Below, one piece after another: positions 19,494 to 30,883 of a stretch of DNA of 64,000 bases (positions within the stretch are counted from its first letter, which is position 1; every line of letters starts with the position of its first letter). The translations under genes were made by a program, and so were the position numbers. Below the pieces are notes generated by a model, which was given only the letters and a program-made list of their open reading frames with translations, had not been told where the DNA came from and ran no database searches. Source of the stretch: Nocardia blacklockiae (GTDB lineage: Bacteria; Actinomycetota; Actinomycetes; Mycobacteriales; Mycobacteriaceae); contig NZ_JADLRJ010000007.1 of NCBI RefSeq assembly GCF_015477355.1, positions 310,001 through 374,000 on the forward strand. Direction: 5' to 3'.

Positions 19494-20384
19494 TTAGGGG
19501 AGGGGGTGGTTTTGGAAGAGTTGCCACATGCGGGTGCGGACGTCGGCGCCTCGGGTGCCGGAGGGCCATTCGTGGCCGCCGTCCTTGTATTTGCGCCAGA
19601 CTACGTTGGCGCCCTGGTCGCAGGGGTAGTTGTAGCCCTCGGCGATTTCGGGGCCGGTTTCGGTGGTGGCGTTGTTGCTGCAGCCGATGGTGCCTCGCCA
19701 TTGGAGGTGGGCGGCGAATACCGGGGCCTGGGTGAAGTCGTTGTCGGCGGTGAAGAAGCCGAAGGAGAGTTTGCGGATGGGGACGCCGTCTTCGCAGCCG
19801 CCGTGGGAGCCGCCGGCGTACATAGCGGTCGCGCCCAATTGGGCGGAAGCGGCGCAGGCCATGCGGGAGGTCATCTGGCCGCCGTTGGAATGGCCTGCCA
19901 TGTAGACGCGTTTGCTGTCGACGCACACGCTGCTCTTGACCGCACTGATGACGCCCAGCAGGAAGTCGACGTCGGTGCCGTTGCCGTTCTCGAAGAACCA
20001 GCTGCGGTCGTCGGGGCGGTTCGGGTCGGAGACGTCGTCCTTGCCGCCCTGCGGGTAGGCGACGACGAATTTCTGCTGGGCGGCGAAAGGTGTCCAGCCC
20101 GACTGGGTTTCGTGCAGGGCGGGGTTGCTGCCGCCGCCGTGCAACGCCACCAGCAGCGGCGCGGGGCCGGTTAACCCGCTCGGAACGCGCAGCAGGTACG
20201 GCCGCCCGCCGACATAGCGCGTCTCCGAGACGGGGGCCAGCGAGCACGCCGCGGCCTGGTCGTCCGAAGGTGGCTCCGCCGCGGCCACCGCACCGGGACT
20301 CGCCAGCGCGAAGACGGCGCACAATGCGATGACCGCTCTGCCCGCGACTCCGGAAACCCGACCGAACATTCGACTGTGAGGCAT
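19494..20384 (-). CDS. secreted PHB-depolymerase/feruloyl-esterase-like hydrolase
   Basis: 296-aa exported serine esterase of the CE1/PHB-depolymerase group. Signal peptide about 1-36 (VIALCAVFALASPGAVAAAE). Mature domain: LLVALHGGG oxyanion motif, Ser166 in AGHSNGG, His in DGGHEWP near 277. Cys pairs in the mature part could form disulfides. GGGAG six bases before the ATG at 20384 decides this start over an ATG 12 codons upstream. Substrate (polyester, feruloyl ester or lipid) cannot be told from sequence. Confidence 0.85.
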   Translation of the reverse strand: MPHSRMFGRVSGVAGRAVIALCAVFALASPGAVAAAEPPSDDQAAACSLAPVSETRYVGGRPYLLRVPSGLTGPAPLLVALHGGGSNPALHETQSGWTPFAAQQKFVVAYPQGGKDDVSDPNRPDDRSWFFENGNGTDVDFLLGVISAVKSSVCVDSKRVYMAGHSNGGQMTSRMACAASAQLGATAMYAGGSHGGCEDGVPIRKLSFGFFTADNDFTQAPVFAAHLQWRGTIGCSNNATTETGPEIAEGYNYPCDQGANVVWRKYKDGGHEWPSGTRGADVRTRMWQLFQNHPLP

Positions 20385-20520
20385 CGAAAACTCCCGCCCG
20401 ACAAGAGGATTGACCGTCAACGCCAGAATCTATCGCCGAACACGCATGTTCGCGGAGTTTCGCGGCAATTTGTGACAACTCTCAGCGGCGGCGCCCGGGT
20501 GTGAGTTCGCTGTGCGTGAT

Positions 20521-21339
20521 TCAGCCGATCGGTGGGGTGAGGTATTCCAGTGCGTAACCGTTGCCGGCGGGGGTGACGCGGGCTATGCCGGGGGAGTCGA
20601 GGTGGGCGCCGGCTACGAAATGGTTTGGGCGGGTGAGTTGTTCGAGGAGGGCGGCTCGGGCGGTGCGGGCCTGGGACTGGTCGCCGTCGAGTTCCCAGGA
20701 GACGCTCGGGCGCTCGAATTGGAGCGTGGGGACGTGCACGGTGTCGCCCCAGACGAGGAGATGGCCGGTGTCGCTGCGGATGTCGTAGACGGTGTGGCCG
20801 GGGGTGTGGCCCGGTGTCGGGACGGCGGTGGTCCAGTCGTTGATCGCCACCGGCTCCGTGACGGGGACGACCCGGTCGCGCAGCGGTGCGAGCCGACCCG
20901 TGAACACCGACGTGTCGCCCGCGCCGATCCACACGCGTTCGAGTGCGGGGAACGCCTCGGAGCCGTCCGGCGTGATCAGGCCGCTCACGTGGTCTTCGTG
21001 CCGGTGGGTGATGGCCACGTCGGTGATCCGCGCGCGGTCGATGCCCGCTTCGTCGAGCGCGTCGTAGATCAGTCCCATGGTGGGGTCGTGCCAGACATCG
21101 GACGCGCCGGTGTCGACCAGGATCGAGCGCGTGCCGTCGGTGACGAAGAAGGCGTTGACCGACAGCCGCAGGTTGTCGCCGGCCAGCGGCACGGCGGGCG
21201 GCAGCTCGAGGAGCGCGCGCCCGTCCTCGTCGCGCAGCCGCGTCGGCGGCATGTCGATGTAGCCGTCTCGCAACGAGACCACTCGCAGATCGCCGAATTC
21301 GAACGTGGCGTGGTGCCGGCCGGTCGAGACCGAACGCAT
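20521..21339 (-). CDS. metallo-beta-lactamase-fold hydrolase
   Basis: 272-aa MBL-fold enzyme, probably binuclear zinc. Metal ligands: HRHEDH at 112-117 (His112, His114, Asp116, His117), His in TPGHTPGH near 176, Asp in VWGDTVH near 197, and His near 247. The N-terminal part is similar to lactonase/AHL-lactonase-like proteins, so quorum-quenching or lactone hydrolysis is possible but not shown. GGAGG five bases before the ATG. Divergent from an XRE-cupin regulator that is its likely controller. Confidence 0.85.
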   Translation of the reverse strand: MRSVSTGRHHATFEFGDLRVVSLRDGYIDMPPTRLRDEDGRALLELPPAVPLAGDNLRLSVNAFFVTDGTRSILVDTGASDVWHDPTMGLIYDALDEAGIDRARITDVAITHRHEDHVSGLITPDGSEAFPALERVWIGAGDTSVFTGRLAPLRDRVVPVTEPVAINDWTTAVPTPGHTPGHTVYDIRSDTGHLLVWGDTVHVPTLQFERPSVSWELDGDQSQARTARAALLEQLTRPNHFVAGAHLDSPGIARVTPAGNGYALEYLTPPIG

Positions 21340-21382
21340 GGGAACCTCCGGATCGCTAAGCTGACGTCTCCGATAGGAGAGC

Positions 21383-21409
21383 GTGTCTACTTTAGAAGAA
21401 ATCTACACT
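21383..21409. promoter_or_regulatory. AT-rich divergent promoter/operator
   Basis: AT-rich island between the MBL and XRE-cupin genes with nested inverted repeats: GTGT (21383-21386)/ACAC (21405-21408) and TAGA (21393-21396)/TCTA (21402-21405). TACACT at 21404-21409 could be the regulator's -10. Likely binding site of the XRE-cupin protein. Confidence 0.4.
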
Positions 21410-21445
21410 GTGGGCGAGCGAAGTACGCATCGATCGAGGAGGACG

Positions 21446-22054
21446 GTGGCCGAGCACAACGAAGACGGGGCCGAGCCGAGGCACGGTGACGATCTGGCCG
21501 GTGCGTTCGGCGGCAATGTGCGGCGTCGCCGCGAGGAGGTGGGCCTGACGCTGGAGCAGCTGTCCACCCGGTCGTCGGTCAGCCGGGCGATGCTGTCCAA
21601 AGTCGAACGCGGAGAGAAGAGTCCGACGATCGGCGTCGCGTCGAGGATCGCCCAGGCGCTCGACGCGTCACTCTCGGAGCTGATCGGCGGCCCGGCCGCG
21701 GCCGGGTCCGGCGTGGCGGTCGTCCTGCGCAAGAACGCTCGTCCCGTGTTCCGCGACCCGGAGACCGGCTTCGAGCGGCACATGGTGTCGGCGGCCCCGG
21801 GCGCGGGCGGAGCCGAGATGATCGTGCACTACCTTCCCGCGCGGGTGTCCACCGGGCTGCTGCCCGCGTATCCGCCGGGCACGGAGAAACAACTCGTGGT
21901 GCTGAAGGGCACGCTCACCGTCGCGCTGGGCGGCATCAGCGAGACCCTGGACACCGGCGACTCCGTGTTCTTCCGGGCCGACGCCGACCACGGTTTCGCG
22001 AATCGGACCGACGACCCGTGCGAATACCTCATGATCATCTCGCGCAGAACTTGA
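21446..22054 (+). CDS. XRE-cupin transcriptional regulator
   Basis: 202-aa regulator. XRE helix-turn-helix at about 20-75 (GGNVRRRREEVGLTLEQLSTRSSVSRAMLSKVERGEKSPTI), then a C-terminal cupin sensor (about 125-200, GTEKQLVVLKGTLTVALGGISETLDTGDSVFFRADADHGF). This architecture senses a small molecule through the cupin. GTG at 21446 is preferred: GAGGAGG lies just upstream, and the alternative GTG at 21383 falls within the AT-rich operator. Divergent from the MBL-fold hydrolase. Confidence 0.85.
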   Translation: MAEHNEDGAEPRHGDDLAGAFGGNVRRRREEVGLTLEQLSTRSSVSRAMLSKVERGEKSPTIGVASRIAQALDASLSELIGGPAAAGSGVAVVLRKNARPVFRDPETGFERHMVSAAPGAGGAEMIVHYLPARVSTGLLPAYPPGTEKQLVVLKGTLTVALGGISETLDTGDSVFFRADADHGFANRTDDPCEYLMIISRRT

Positions 22055-22074
22055 TTCGACCGGTGCGGAAACGG

Positions 22075-22111
22075 CGAACGTGCCCGGACGGGTCCCGTCC
22101 GGGCACGTTCG
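22075..22111. terminator. bidirectional terminator
   Basis: Perfect 17-bp stem CGAACGTGCCCGGACGG / CCGTCCGGGCACGTTCG with a GTC loop, between two convergent genes. It lacks a T-tract, as usual in high-GC actinobacteria. Confidence 0.85.
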
Positions 22112-22154
22112 ATGGGTGTCTCACGAAGTATTTTGTCTCCGAAAGAGTTTCGGG

Positions 22155-24539
22155 CTACTCGCCCGGATGGGACAGCTCGATGTCGTGGCCGCCCGTCTCA
22201 CCCGAACGCAGGGCGACCGTGCGCGTCGTCTCCGGGTAGCCGGAGGCGATGACGGTGTAGTCGCCGTTGCCGAGGTTGGCGAAGATGTAGGTGCCGTCGG
22301 AACCCGTTGTGGCCGTGCCGATCACGGAGCCCGCGGTGTCGACCAGGGTGACCCGCGCATCGGGCAGGGGACGGTCGGCGGCGTAGACCGTGCCGTGCAG
22401 GCGCGCGCCGCGCGACAGCGTCAGGTCGAGCCGGGTGACGCCCTGCCCGTGCACCTCCGCGGAGACGGCGACCGGCTGGAAGGCGGCGGCGTTCACGGCC
22501 ACGGTGACCGGACCGGGGATCAGGTCGGTCAGCTCGTACGCGCCGTCCTCGCCCGACGCGCCCGCGGCCATCACCTCGCCGCGGCTGTCGGTGACGATCA
22601 CGACCGCGTCCGCGACCGGCGACCCGTCGTCGGCGGCCCGCAGCGCACCCGCCAGCCCGCTCATCCCGCTGAGCCGGAAGTCGTACCCGAGCGGCCGGCC
22701 GTCGACCGTGATGGGCGCGGCCTGCGGCTGGAAGCCGTCGGCGGAGGCGATGAGCACGTAGACCCCGGATTCGGGTGCGTCGAGCCCGAATCCGCCGTCG
22801 GGACGCGCGAGCGCCCGGCCGACCTGCCGGCCCGCGGGGGAGATCAGCGTGAGCGCGGCGCCGGGCAGCGGCGCGCCGTCGCCGGCCCGCACCACCCCGT
22901 ACACCATGGCCTCGGGCACCTCGATCGGCATCGCGGCCGCCCCGTCCCCGACCTGCGTCAGCTCGGTGACCGCGGTGGGCGCGGCCGCGCCGGAGGTGCG
23001 CAGCGCGACCTCCTTGATGAACAGCGTCAGCACGAACGCCACGAACGCGACCGGCGCGGCGTAGAGGAACACGTCGGCGATGCCGTGCCCGTAGGCGTCC
23101 TCGACGACGGTGCGCACCGGTCCCGGCAGCGCCGCCAGATTCGGCAGTTCGTTGCTCGAGCCACCCGCGGATGCGGCGGCCGGGCCCAGCTTCGACAGCC
23201 CGTCGGTGATGTGCTCGCGTACCTGGTTGGCCATCACCGCGCCGAGCGCCGACACACCGATCGCGCCGCCGAGCGAGCGGAAGAACGCGACCAGCGAGCT
23301 CGCGGCGCCCAGATCCTGCGGCGCCACCTGATTCTGCGTGCACAGCACCAGGTTCTGCATCGTCATGCCGATGCCGAGACCCATCAGGCCCATGTACACC
23401 GCGACCAGCCAGTAGTCGGTGTCGTAGCGGATGGTGCCCAGCAGCCCCAGGCCCGCGGTGATCAGCGCCGCGCCGCACACCAGCCACGCCTTCCAGCGCC
23501 CGGTGCGGGTGATGATCTGGCCCGAGACCGTCGAGGTCACGAACAGGCCGCCGATCATCGGGATCGTCATGACACCGGACATCGTCGGCGACTCGCCGCG
23601 GGCCAGCTGGAAGTACTGGCTGAAGAACACGGTGCCCGCGAACATCGCGGTGCCGACCATCAGCGACGCGGTCGAGGCGAGCGTGATGGTCCGGTTGCGG
23701 AACAGGCGCATCGGCACGATCGGCTCGGCGGCCCGGAATTCGACGAACACGAACACTATCGCCAGCACCAGCGCACCGGCCACCATGGCCAGCGTCTGCC
23801 AGGACAGCCAGTCGTACTTGTCGCCGGCGAAGCTGACCCACACCAGCAGCAGGCAGACCGACGCGGTGACCAGGAACGCGCCCAGCCAGTCGACCTTCAC
23901 CTCACGCCGGGTCACCGGCAGGTGCAGCGTCTTCTGCAACACCACCAGGGCGACGACCGCGAACGGCACGCCGACGTAGAAGCACCAGCGCCACCCCAGC
24001 CAGCTGGTGTCGGTGATGACGCCGCCCAGCAGCGGCCCGCCGACGGTGGCCACGGCGAAGGTCGCGCCCAGGTAGCCGCTGTAGCGGCCGCGCTCGCGGG
24101 GCGCGATCATCGCGGCCATCACGATTTGCGCGAGTGCCGACAGGCCGCCCGCGCCGATGCCCTGCACCGCGCGGCAGGCGATGAGCATCCCGGCGTTCTG
24201 CGACAGCCCGGCCACCACCGAGCCCGCGATGTAGATCAGCAGCGCGATCTGGACCAGCGCCTTCTTGCTGTACAGATCGGCGAGCTTGCCCCACAGCGGG
24301 GTGGTGGCCGTCATCGCGAGCAGCGCGGCGGTGACGACCCAGGTGTAGGCGGTCTGCCCGCCGCCGAGGGTGCCGATGATCTTCGGCAGCGCGTTGGAGA
24401 CGATCGTCGAGGAGACGATGGCGGCGAACATACCCAGCAGCAGCCCGGACAGCGCCTCCATGATCTGCCGGTGCGTCATCGCGTCCTCGTCCGATGCGGC
24501 CGCGGCGGGGGCGGCGTCGCGCGCGGTGGTGATAGCCAT
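22155..24539 (-). CDS. DHA2 MFS transporter with three C-terminal carboxypeptidase-regulatory-like domains
   Basis: 794-aa drug-efflux-type (EmrB/QacA) proton antiporter. The membrane part spans about 28-510 with 14 predicted helices; motif A-like GKLADLYSKK (84-93) and motif C-like GIGAGGLSALAQIV (127-140). The last 250 residues are unusual: three beta-sandwich domains like the carboxypeptidase regulatory domain at about 546-622, 627-706 and 713-789, each with a DGxY/DGxF turn (DGGFGLD, DGAYELTD, DGTYIFAN). With 14 helices they would be cytosolic. A palindrome at 24633-24655 lies upstream, and the TetR gene is next on the same strand. Substrate unknown. Confidence 0.88.
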   Translation of the reverse strand: MAITTARDAAPAAAASDEDAMTHRQIMEALSGLLLGMFAAIVSSTIVSNALPKIIGTLGGGQTAYTWVVTAALLAMTATTPLWGKLADLYSKKALVQIALLIYIAGSVVAGLSQNAGMLIACRAVQGIGAGGLSALAQIVMAAMIAPRERGRYSGYLGATFAVATVGGPLLGGVITDTSWLGWRWCFYVGVPFAVVALVVLQKTLHLPVTRREVKVDWLGAFLVTASVCLLLVWVSFAGDKYDWLSWQTLAMVAGALVLAIVFVFVEFRAAEPIVPMRLFRNRTITLASTASLMVGTAMFAGTVFFSQYFQLARGESPTMSGVMTIPMIGGLFVTSTVSGQIITRTGRWKAWLVCGAALITAGLGLLGTIRYDTDYWLVAVYMGLMGLGIGMTMQNLVLCTQNQVAPQDLGAASSLVAFFRSLGGAIGVSALGAVMANQVREHITDGLSKLGPAAASAGGSSNELPNLAALPGPVRTVVEDAYGHGIADVFLYAAPVAFVAFVLTLFIKEVALRTSGAAAPTAVTELTQVGDGAAAMPIEVPEAMVYGVVRAGDGAPLPGAALTLISPAGRQVGRALARPDGGFGLDAPESGVYVLIASADGFQPQAAPITVDGRPLGYDFRLSGMSGLAGALRAADDGSPVADAVVIVTDSRGEVMAAGASGEDGAYELTDLIPGPVTVAVNAAAFQPVAVSAEVHGQGVTRLDLTLSRGARLHGTVYAADRPLPDARVTLVDTAGSVIGTATTGSDGTYIFANLGNGDYTVIASGYPETTRTVALRSGETGGHDIELSHPGE

Positions 24540-24632
24540 CGATTCTCTTTCCGGAGGCGGGCACGCGGAGGCCGGGCGACAGCGCCCGACCCCACCGCTG
24601 ACCTCGTCGAAACGGGTGGTGTGGTTTAGGTG

Positions 24633-24655
24633 AGCAAGTCAATAAGTTGCTTGCT
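24633..24655. promoter_or_regulatory. palindrome upstream of the MFS gene
   Basis: AGCAAG (24633-24638) and CTTGCT (24650-24655), a perfect 6-bp inverted repeat with 11 bases between, in an AT-richer patch 94 bases before the MFS start. Candidate operator for the adjacent TetR protein. A second hairpin (AGCGGAG/CTCCGCT, near 24671-24689) follows the TetR stop and may be a weak terminator. Confidence 0.4.
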
Positions 24656-24722
24656 GCATCTAACTATAAGCGGAGAGTTCCTCCGCTGTCACGAGGGGTG
24701 GCTGTGGTGTTCGCCGCCGCGT

Positions 24723-25292
24723 CTACTCCGCGTCGAAGCAGGCGATGATCTCCTGGGCCCAGTCGAGGGGCACGGCGTCGGGGCCGACGACCTGCATGGC
24801 GGTCATGACGGTGAGCAGCATTCCGCTGGCGACGAATCGGCGCACCTCGTCGGCGGAGGCGCCGGTGAGGTCGCGAAGCAGCTGGTAGATGCGGCCGAAC
24901 CGCTCGCGCATCGCGTCACCGACGGCCGGTTCGGAACTGGCCGCGAAGCCGTGCAGCAGCATCAGCGGCAGTTCGCGATCCAGCAGGAAGGCGTTGTAGC
25001 CCTGGCCCAGCTCCTCGAGCGCTGCGTGCGGGTCGGTGCCGGGCGCGATGCGTTCGTGGGCGGCGCGGAAGAGCTCTTCGATGCGGTCGCAGACGCGGTG
25101 CGCGGCGGCGATGAACAGCGCCTGCTTGCTGCCGAACAGCCGGATGACATACGGCTGCGACACTCCGGCAAGGCGCGCGATCTCATCGGTTTTGGTTGCG
25201 GCGTAACCGGTTTCGGCGAAGGCGGTGACGGCCGCGTCCAGCACCTGCTCGCTGCGTTCGCTCGCGGTCAGTCGGGTTCGGCTCGTGGGCAC
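24723..25292 (-). CDS. TetR-family transcriptional repressor
   Basis: 189-aa TetR regulator. N-terminal helix-turn-helix about 10-55 (SEQVLDAAVTAFAETGYAATKTDEIARLAGVSQPYVIRLFGSKQAL); the remainder is the helical ligand-binding and dimerisation domain. GTG at 25292 has GAGGA upstream and matches the family start; the frame extends to an ATG at 25361 within the promoter region. It lies between two MFS pump genes, divergent from one and co-directional with the other, so it may repress both. Confidence 0.87.
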   Translation of the reverse strand: MPTSRTRLTASERSEQVLDAAVTAFAETGYAATKTDEIARLAGVSQPYVIRLFGSKQALFIAAAHRVCDRIEELFRAAHERIAPGTDPHAALEELGQGYNAFLLDRELPLMLLHGFAASSEPAVGDAMRERFGRIYQLLRDLTGASADEVRRFVASGMLLTVMTAMQVVGPDAVPLDWAQEIIACFDAE

Positions 25293-25337
25293 CGGTCGGT
25301 CCTCCTCGGTCTGGGTCGGCGGGATTCGCCGCGGCTG

Positions 25338-25366
25338 TTGACATGTTATCAGCCGATGCATATTCT
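25338..25366 (+). promoter_or_regulatory. SigA-type promoter of the MFS gene
   Basis: Consensus-like TTGACA (25338-25343), 17-base spacer, TATTCT (25361-25366). A GTTATC half-site (25345-25350) sits in the spacer, identical to the half-site of the palindrome at 25379, so a repressor could occlude polymerase. Confidence 0.7.
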
Positions 25367-25378
25367 TCTCGGTATCAA

Positions 25379-25394
25379 GTTATCAGTGGATAAC
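25379..25394. promoter_or_regulatory. TetR operator candidate
   Basis: Perfect inverted repeat GTTATC (25379-25384), AGTG, GATAAC (25389-25394), between the transcription start and the SD (AAGGAG, 25398-25403) of the MFS gene. Paired with the half-site at 25345 it makes a plausible TetR-binding region. Confidence 0.6.
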
Positions 25395-25413
25395 AACAAG
25401 GAGTTAGCGCATC

Positions 25414-28198
<2,785 letters not shown>

Positions 28199-28265
28199 CC
28201 GTCCCGATCCGAGCGACGCCGCCCCCGGGCGCGGCGGTCCCACCAACGAGGAAGCGAAACGTCAA

Positions 28266-30767
28266 GTGCGAGTAGCGCAGTCCTGGCTGACCGAAGTCTT
28301 GCAGCGCACCACCCCCGAGTGGTCGGTGACCCCGGAGGAACTCGACGCCGGGTTCGTCCGGGTCGGCCTCGAGGTCGAGGAGATCGACACCCTCGAGCGC
28401 GTCACCGGCGGTCCCGACCGGCCGCTGGTGGTCGGCCGGGTCGCCGAGATCACCGAGCTGACCGAGTTCAAGAAGCCGATCCGGTTCTGCAAGGTCGACG
28501 TCGGCCGCCCCGAACTGCAGGAGATCGTCTGCGGCGCAACCAACTTCGCGGTCGGTGATCTGGTCGTGGTGGTGCTGCCGGGCGGCATCCTGCCCGGCGG
28601 CTTCGAGATCAGCTCGCGCAAGACTTACGGCCACGTCTCCAACGGCATGATCTGCTCGGTCGCCGAACTCGGTATCGGCAAGGACCATTCGGGCATCCTG
28701 GTGCTCGAGCCCGGCACCGCCGAGCCCGGCGCGGACGCCAACGACGTACTGGGACTGGACGATACGGTGGTCGAGCTGGCCATCACGCCCGACCGCGGCT
28801 ACGCCTTCTCGGTGCGTGGCCTGGCCCGCGAGCTGGCCTGCGGCTTCGACCTGGAGTACGCCGACCCGGCCGTACGCACGCTGCCCGACGACGAGGCCGA
28901 GGCCTGGCAGGTGCGCGTCGAGCCGGACTCGCTGTGCACCCGGTTCGCGGCGCGGCGGGTGACCGGCATCGACCCGGCGGCGGTGAGCCCGTGGTGGCTG
29001 CAGCGGCGGCTGCTGCTGTCGGGGGTGCGGCCGATCTCGCCCGCCGTCGACGTCACCAACTACGTGATGCTCGAGCTCGGGCAGCCGCTGCACGCCTTCG
29101 ACGCCGCGAAGCTGCACGGCGGCCTGGTGGTTCGCCGTGCCCACCGCGGCGAGACGCTGCGCACGCTGGACGAGTCCGAGCGCGTGCTCGACGCCGAGGA
29201 CGTGGTGATCGCCGACGAGTCCGGGGTGGTCTCGCTGGCCGGGATCATGGGCGGCGCGAGCACCGAGGTGAGCGCGGCCGCCACGGAGATCCTGCTGGAG
29301 GCGGCCACCTGGAACCCGGTCGCGATCGCCCGCACCGCGCGGCGGCACAAGCTGTCCTCGGAGGCCTCGCGCCGATTCGAGCGCATCGTCGACCCGGAGC
29401 TGAACCTCGCCGCGCTGGACCGGGCGGCCACGCTGCTGGTCGAGATCGCCGGTGGCACAGTGGAACCCGAGCTCACCGACGTGCGGGTCGCGATCCCGGA
29501 GCGCGCGCCGATCCGGATGGACCTGGACCTGCCCGACCGGACCGCCGGGGTCGTCTACCCGACCGGTACCTCGGCGCGGCGGCTGGCGCAGGTCGGCTGC
29601 GCGGTCGAGGTCGACGTCAGCGCATCGGGGCACGGCCAGCTCGTGGTCACCCCGCCCAGCTGGCGGCCCGACCTCACTCAGCCCGCCGACCTGGTGGAAG
29701 AGGTGCTGCGGTTGGAAGGGCTGGAGCAGATCCCGTCCGTGCTGCCCACCGCGCCGGCCGGACGCGGCTTCACCCCCGCCCAGCGCCGCCGCCGCGCGGT
29801 GAGCCGGGCGCTGGCCTTCGCGGGCGCGGTGGAGGTGCCGGCGCCGGTCTTCTTGCAGGAGAACGTGTTCGACGCCTGGGGCTTGGACGCCGACGATCCG
29901 CGCCGCACGACGATGCGGGTGCTCAACCCGCTCGACGTGGAACGCGCCGAGCTGGTGACGACGCTGCTGCCGGGGCTGCTGGAGGTGGCCGCGCGCAACA
30001 TCTCGCGCGGCGAGCGTGATCTGGCGATCTACAGCATTGCGCAGGTCGTGCTGCCGACGGGGGAGACCCGCGCGGTGGAGCCGCTGCCGGTGGACCGGCG
30101 GCCGACCGACGAGGAATTCGCGACGCTGGTGCGGTCGCTGCCGGTGCAGCCGGTGCACGTGGCGGCGGTGCTGACCGGCCGCCGCGAGCCGCGCGGGCCG
30201 TGGGGCGCGGGCCGGGCGGCCGAGGCCGCCGACGCGTTCGCACTCGCCGACGCGCTCGCCGACGCCGCGGGCGTGACGATCGAGCGCCGCGCCGCGGCCT
30301 ACCTGCCGTTCCATCCCGGCCGCTGCGCCGAACTGGTCGTGGACGGCACGGTCGTCGGCCACGCGGGCGAGCTGCACCCGGCGGTGCTGGAGCGTTCCGG
30401 TCTGCCGCCGCGCACCTGCGCCCTCGAACTCGACCTCGACGCCCTGCCGCTGCGCGAAACCCGGCCCGCCCCACTGGTATCCGCGTTCCCGGCGGTGTTG
30501 CAGGACGTGTCGGTGTCGGTCGAGAAGACGGTGCCCGCGGCCGCGGTGGAGTCGGCGCTGCGCACCGGCGCGGGCGACCTGCTCGAGGACATCGCCCTGT
30601 TCGACGTCTACGAGGGCGCCCAGGCGGGCGAGGGCCGCAAGTCCCTCACCTATGCCCTGCGCTTCCGCGCCGTGGACCGGACCCTCACCGAGGACGAGGC
30701 CAGCGCCGCCCGCGACGCCGCCGTAGCCGCCGCTTCCCGAGCGGTCGGCGCTGTGCAGCGGGCGTGA
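28266..30767 (+). CDS. pheT: phenylalanyl-tRNA synthetase beta subunit
   Basis: 833-aa beta subunit of PheRS. Domain order is canonical: N-terminal wedge, OB-fold tRNA-binding domain (about 45-150, [24 protein letters not shown]), B3/B4 editing domain (about 210-390) that hydrolyses Tyr-tRNA-Phe, B5, core catalytic-like domain (about 480-690) and the C-terminal anticodon-binding FDX-ACB domain (about 738-832, [20 protein letters not shown]). Full length with no break. GTG start at 28266. Confidence 0.97.
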   Translation: MRVAQSWLTEVLQRTTPEWSVTPEELDAGFVRVGLEVEEIDTLERVTGGPDRPLVVGRVAEITELTEFKKPIRFCKVDVGRPELQEIVCGATNFAVGDLVVVVLPGGILPGGFEISSRKTYGHVSNGMICSVAELGIGKDHSGILVLEPGTAEPGADANDVLGLDDTVVELAITPDRGYAFSVRGLARELACGFDLEYADPAVRTLPDDEAEAWQVRVEPDSLCTRFAARRVTGIDPAAVSPWWLQRRLLLSGVRPISPAVDVTNYVMLELGQPLHAFDAAKLHGGLVVRRAHRGETLRTLDESERVLDAEDVVIADESGVVSLAGIMGGASTEVSAAATEILLEAATWNPVAIARTARRHKLSSEASRRFERIVDPELNLAALDRAATLLVEIAGGTVEPELTDVRVAIPERAPIRMDLDLPDRTAGVVYPTGTSARRLAQVGCAVEVDVSASGHGQLVVTPPSWRPDLTQPADLVEEVLRLEGLEQIPSVLPTAPAGRGFTPAQRRRRAVSRALAFAGAVEVPAPVFLQENVFDAWGLDADDPRRTTMRVLNPLDVERAELVTTLLPGLLEVAARNISRGERDLAIYSIAQVVLPTGETRAVEPLPVDRRPTDEEFATLVRSLPVQPVHVAAVLTGRREPRGPWGAGRAAEAADAFALADALADAAGVTIERRAAAYLPFHPGRCAELVVDGTVVGHAGELHPAVLERSGLPPRTCALELDLDALPLRETRPAPLVSAFPAVLQDVSVSVEKTVPAAAVESALRTGAGDLLEDIALFDVYEGAQAGEGRKSLTYALRFRAVDRTLTEDEASAARDAAVAAASRAVGAVQRA

Positions 30768-30883
30768 GCTCGGCCGTCCCCGCGTCCCTTCGGCGATTCT
30801 CGGTGTGACGACGCGCACCTTCGGTTACGGTCGGTGGCGTTTCGTCTCAACGGGTTTCGACGGCGACGATGCGGAGGGCGACG

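Noticed and set aside
22080-24629. 849-aa plus-strand frame opposite the MFS gene
   Set aside because: Composition is Arg/His/Gln-rich nonsense and runs through a perfect terminator hairpin.
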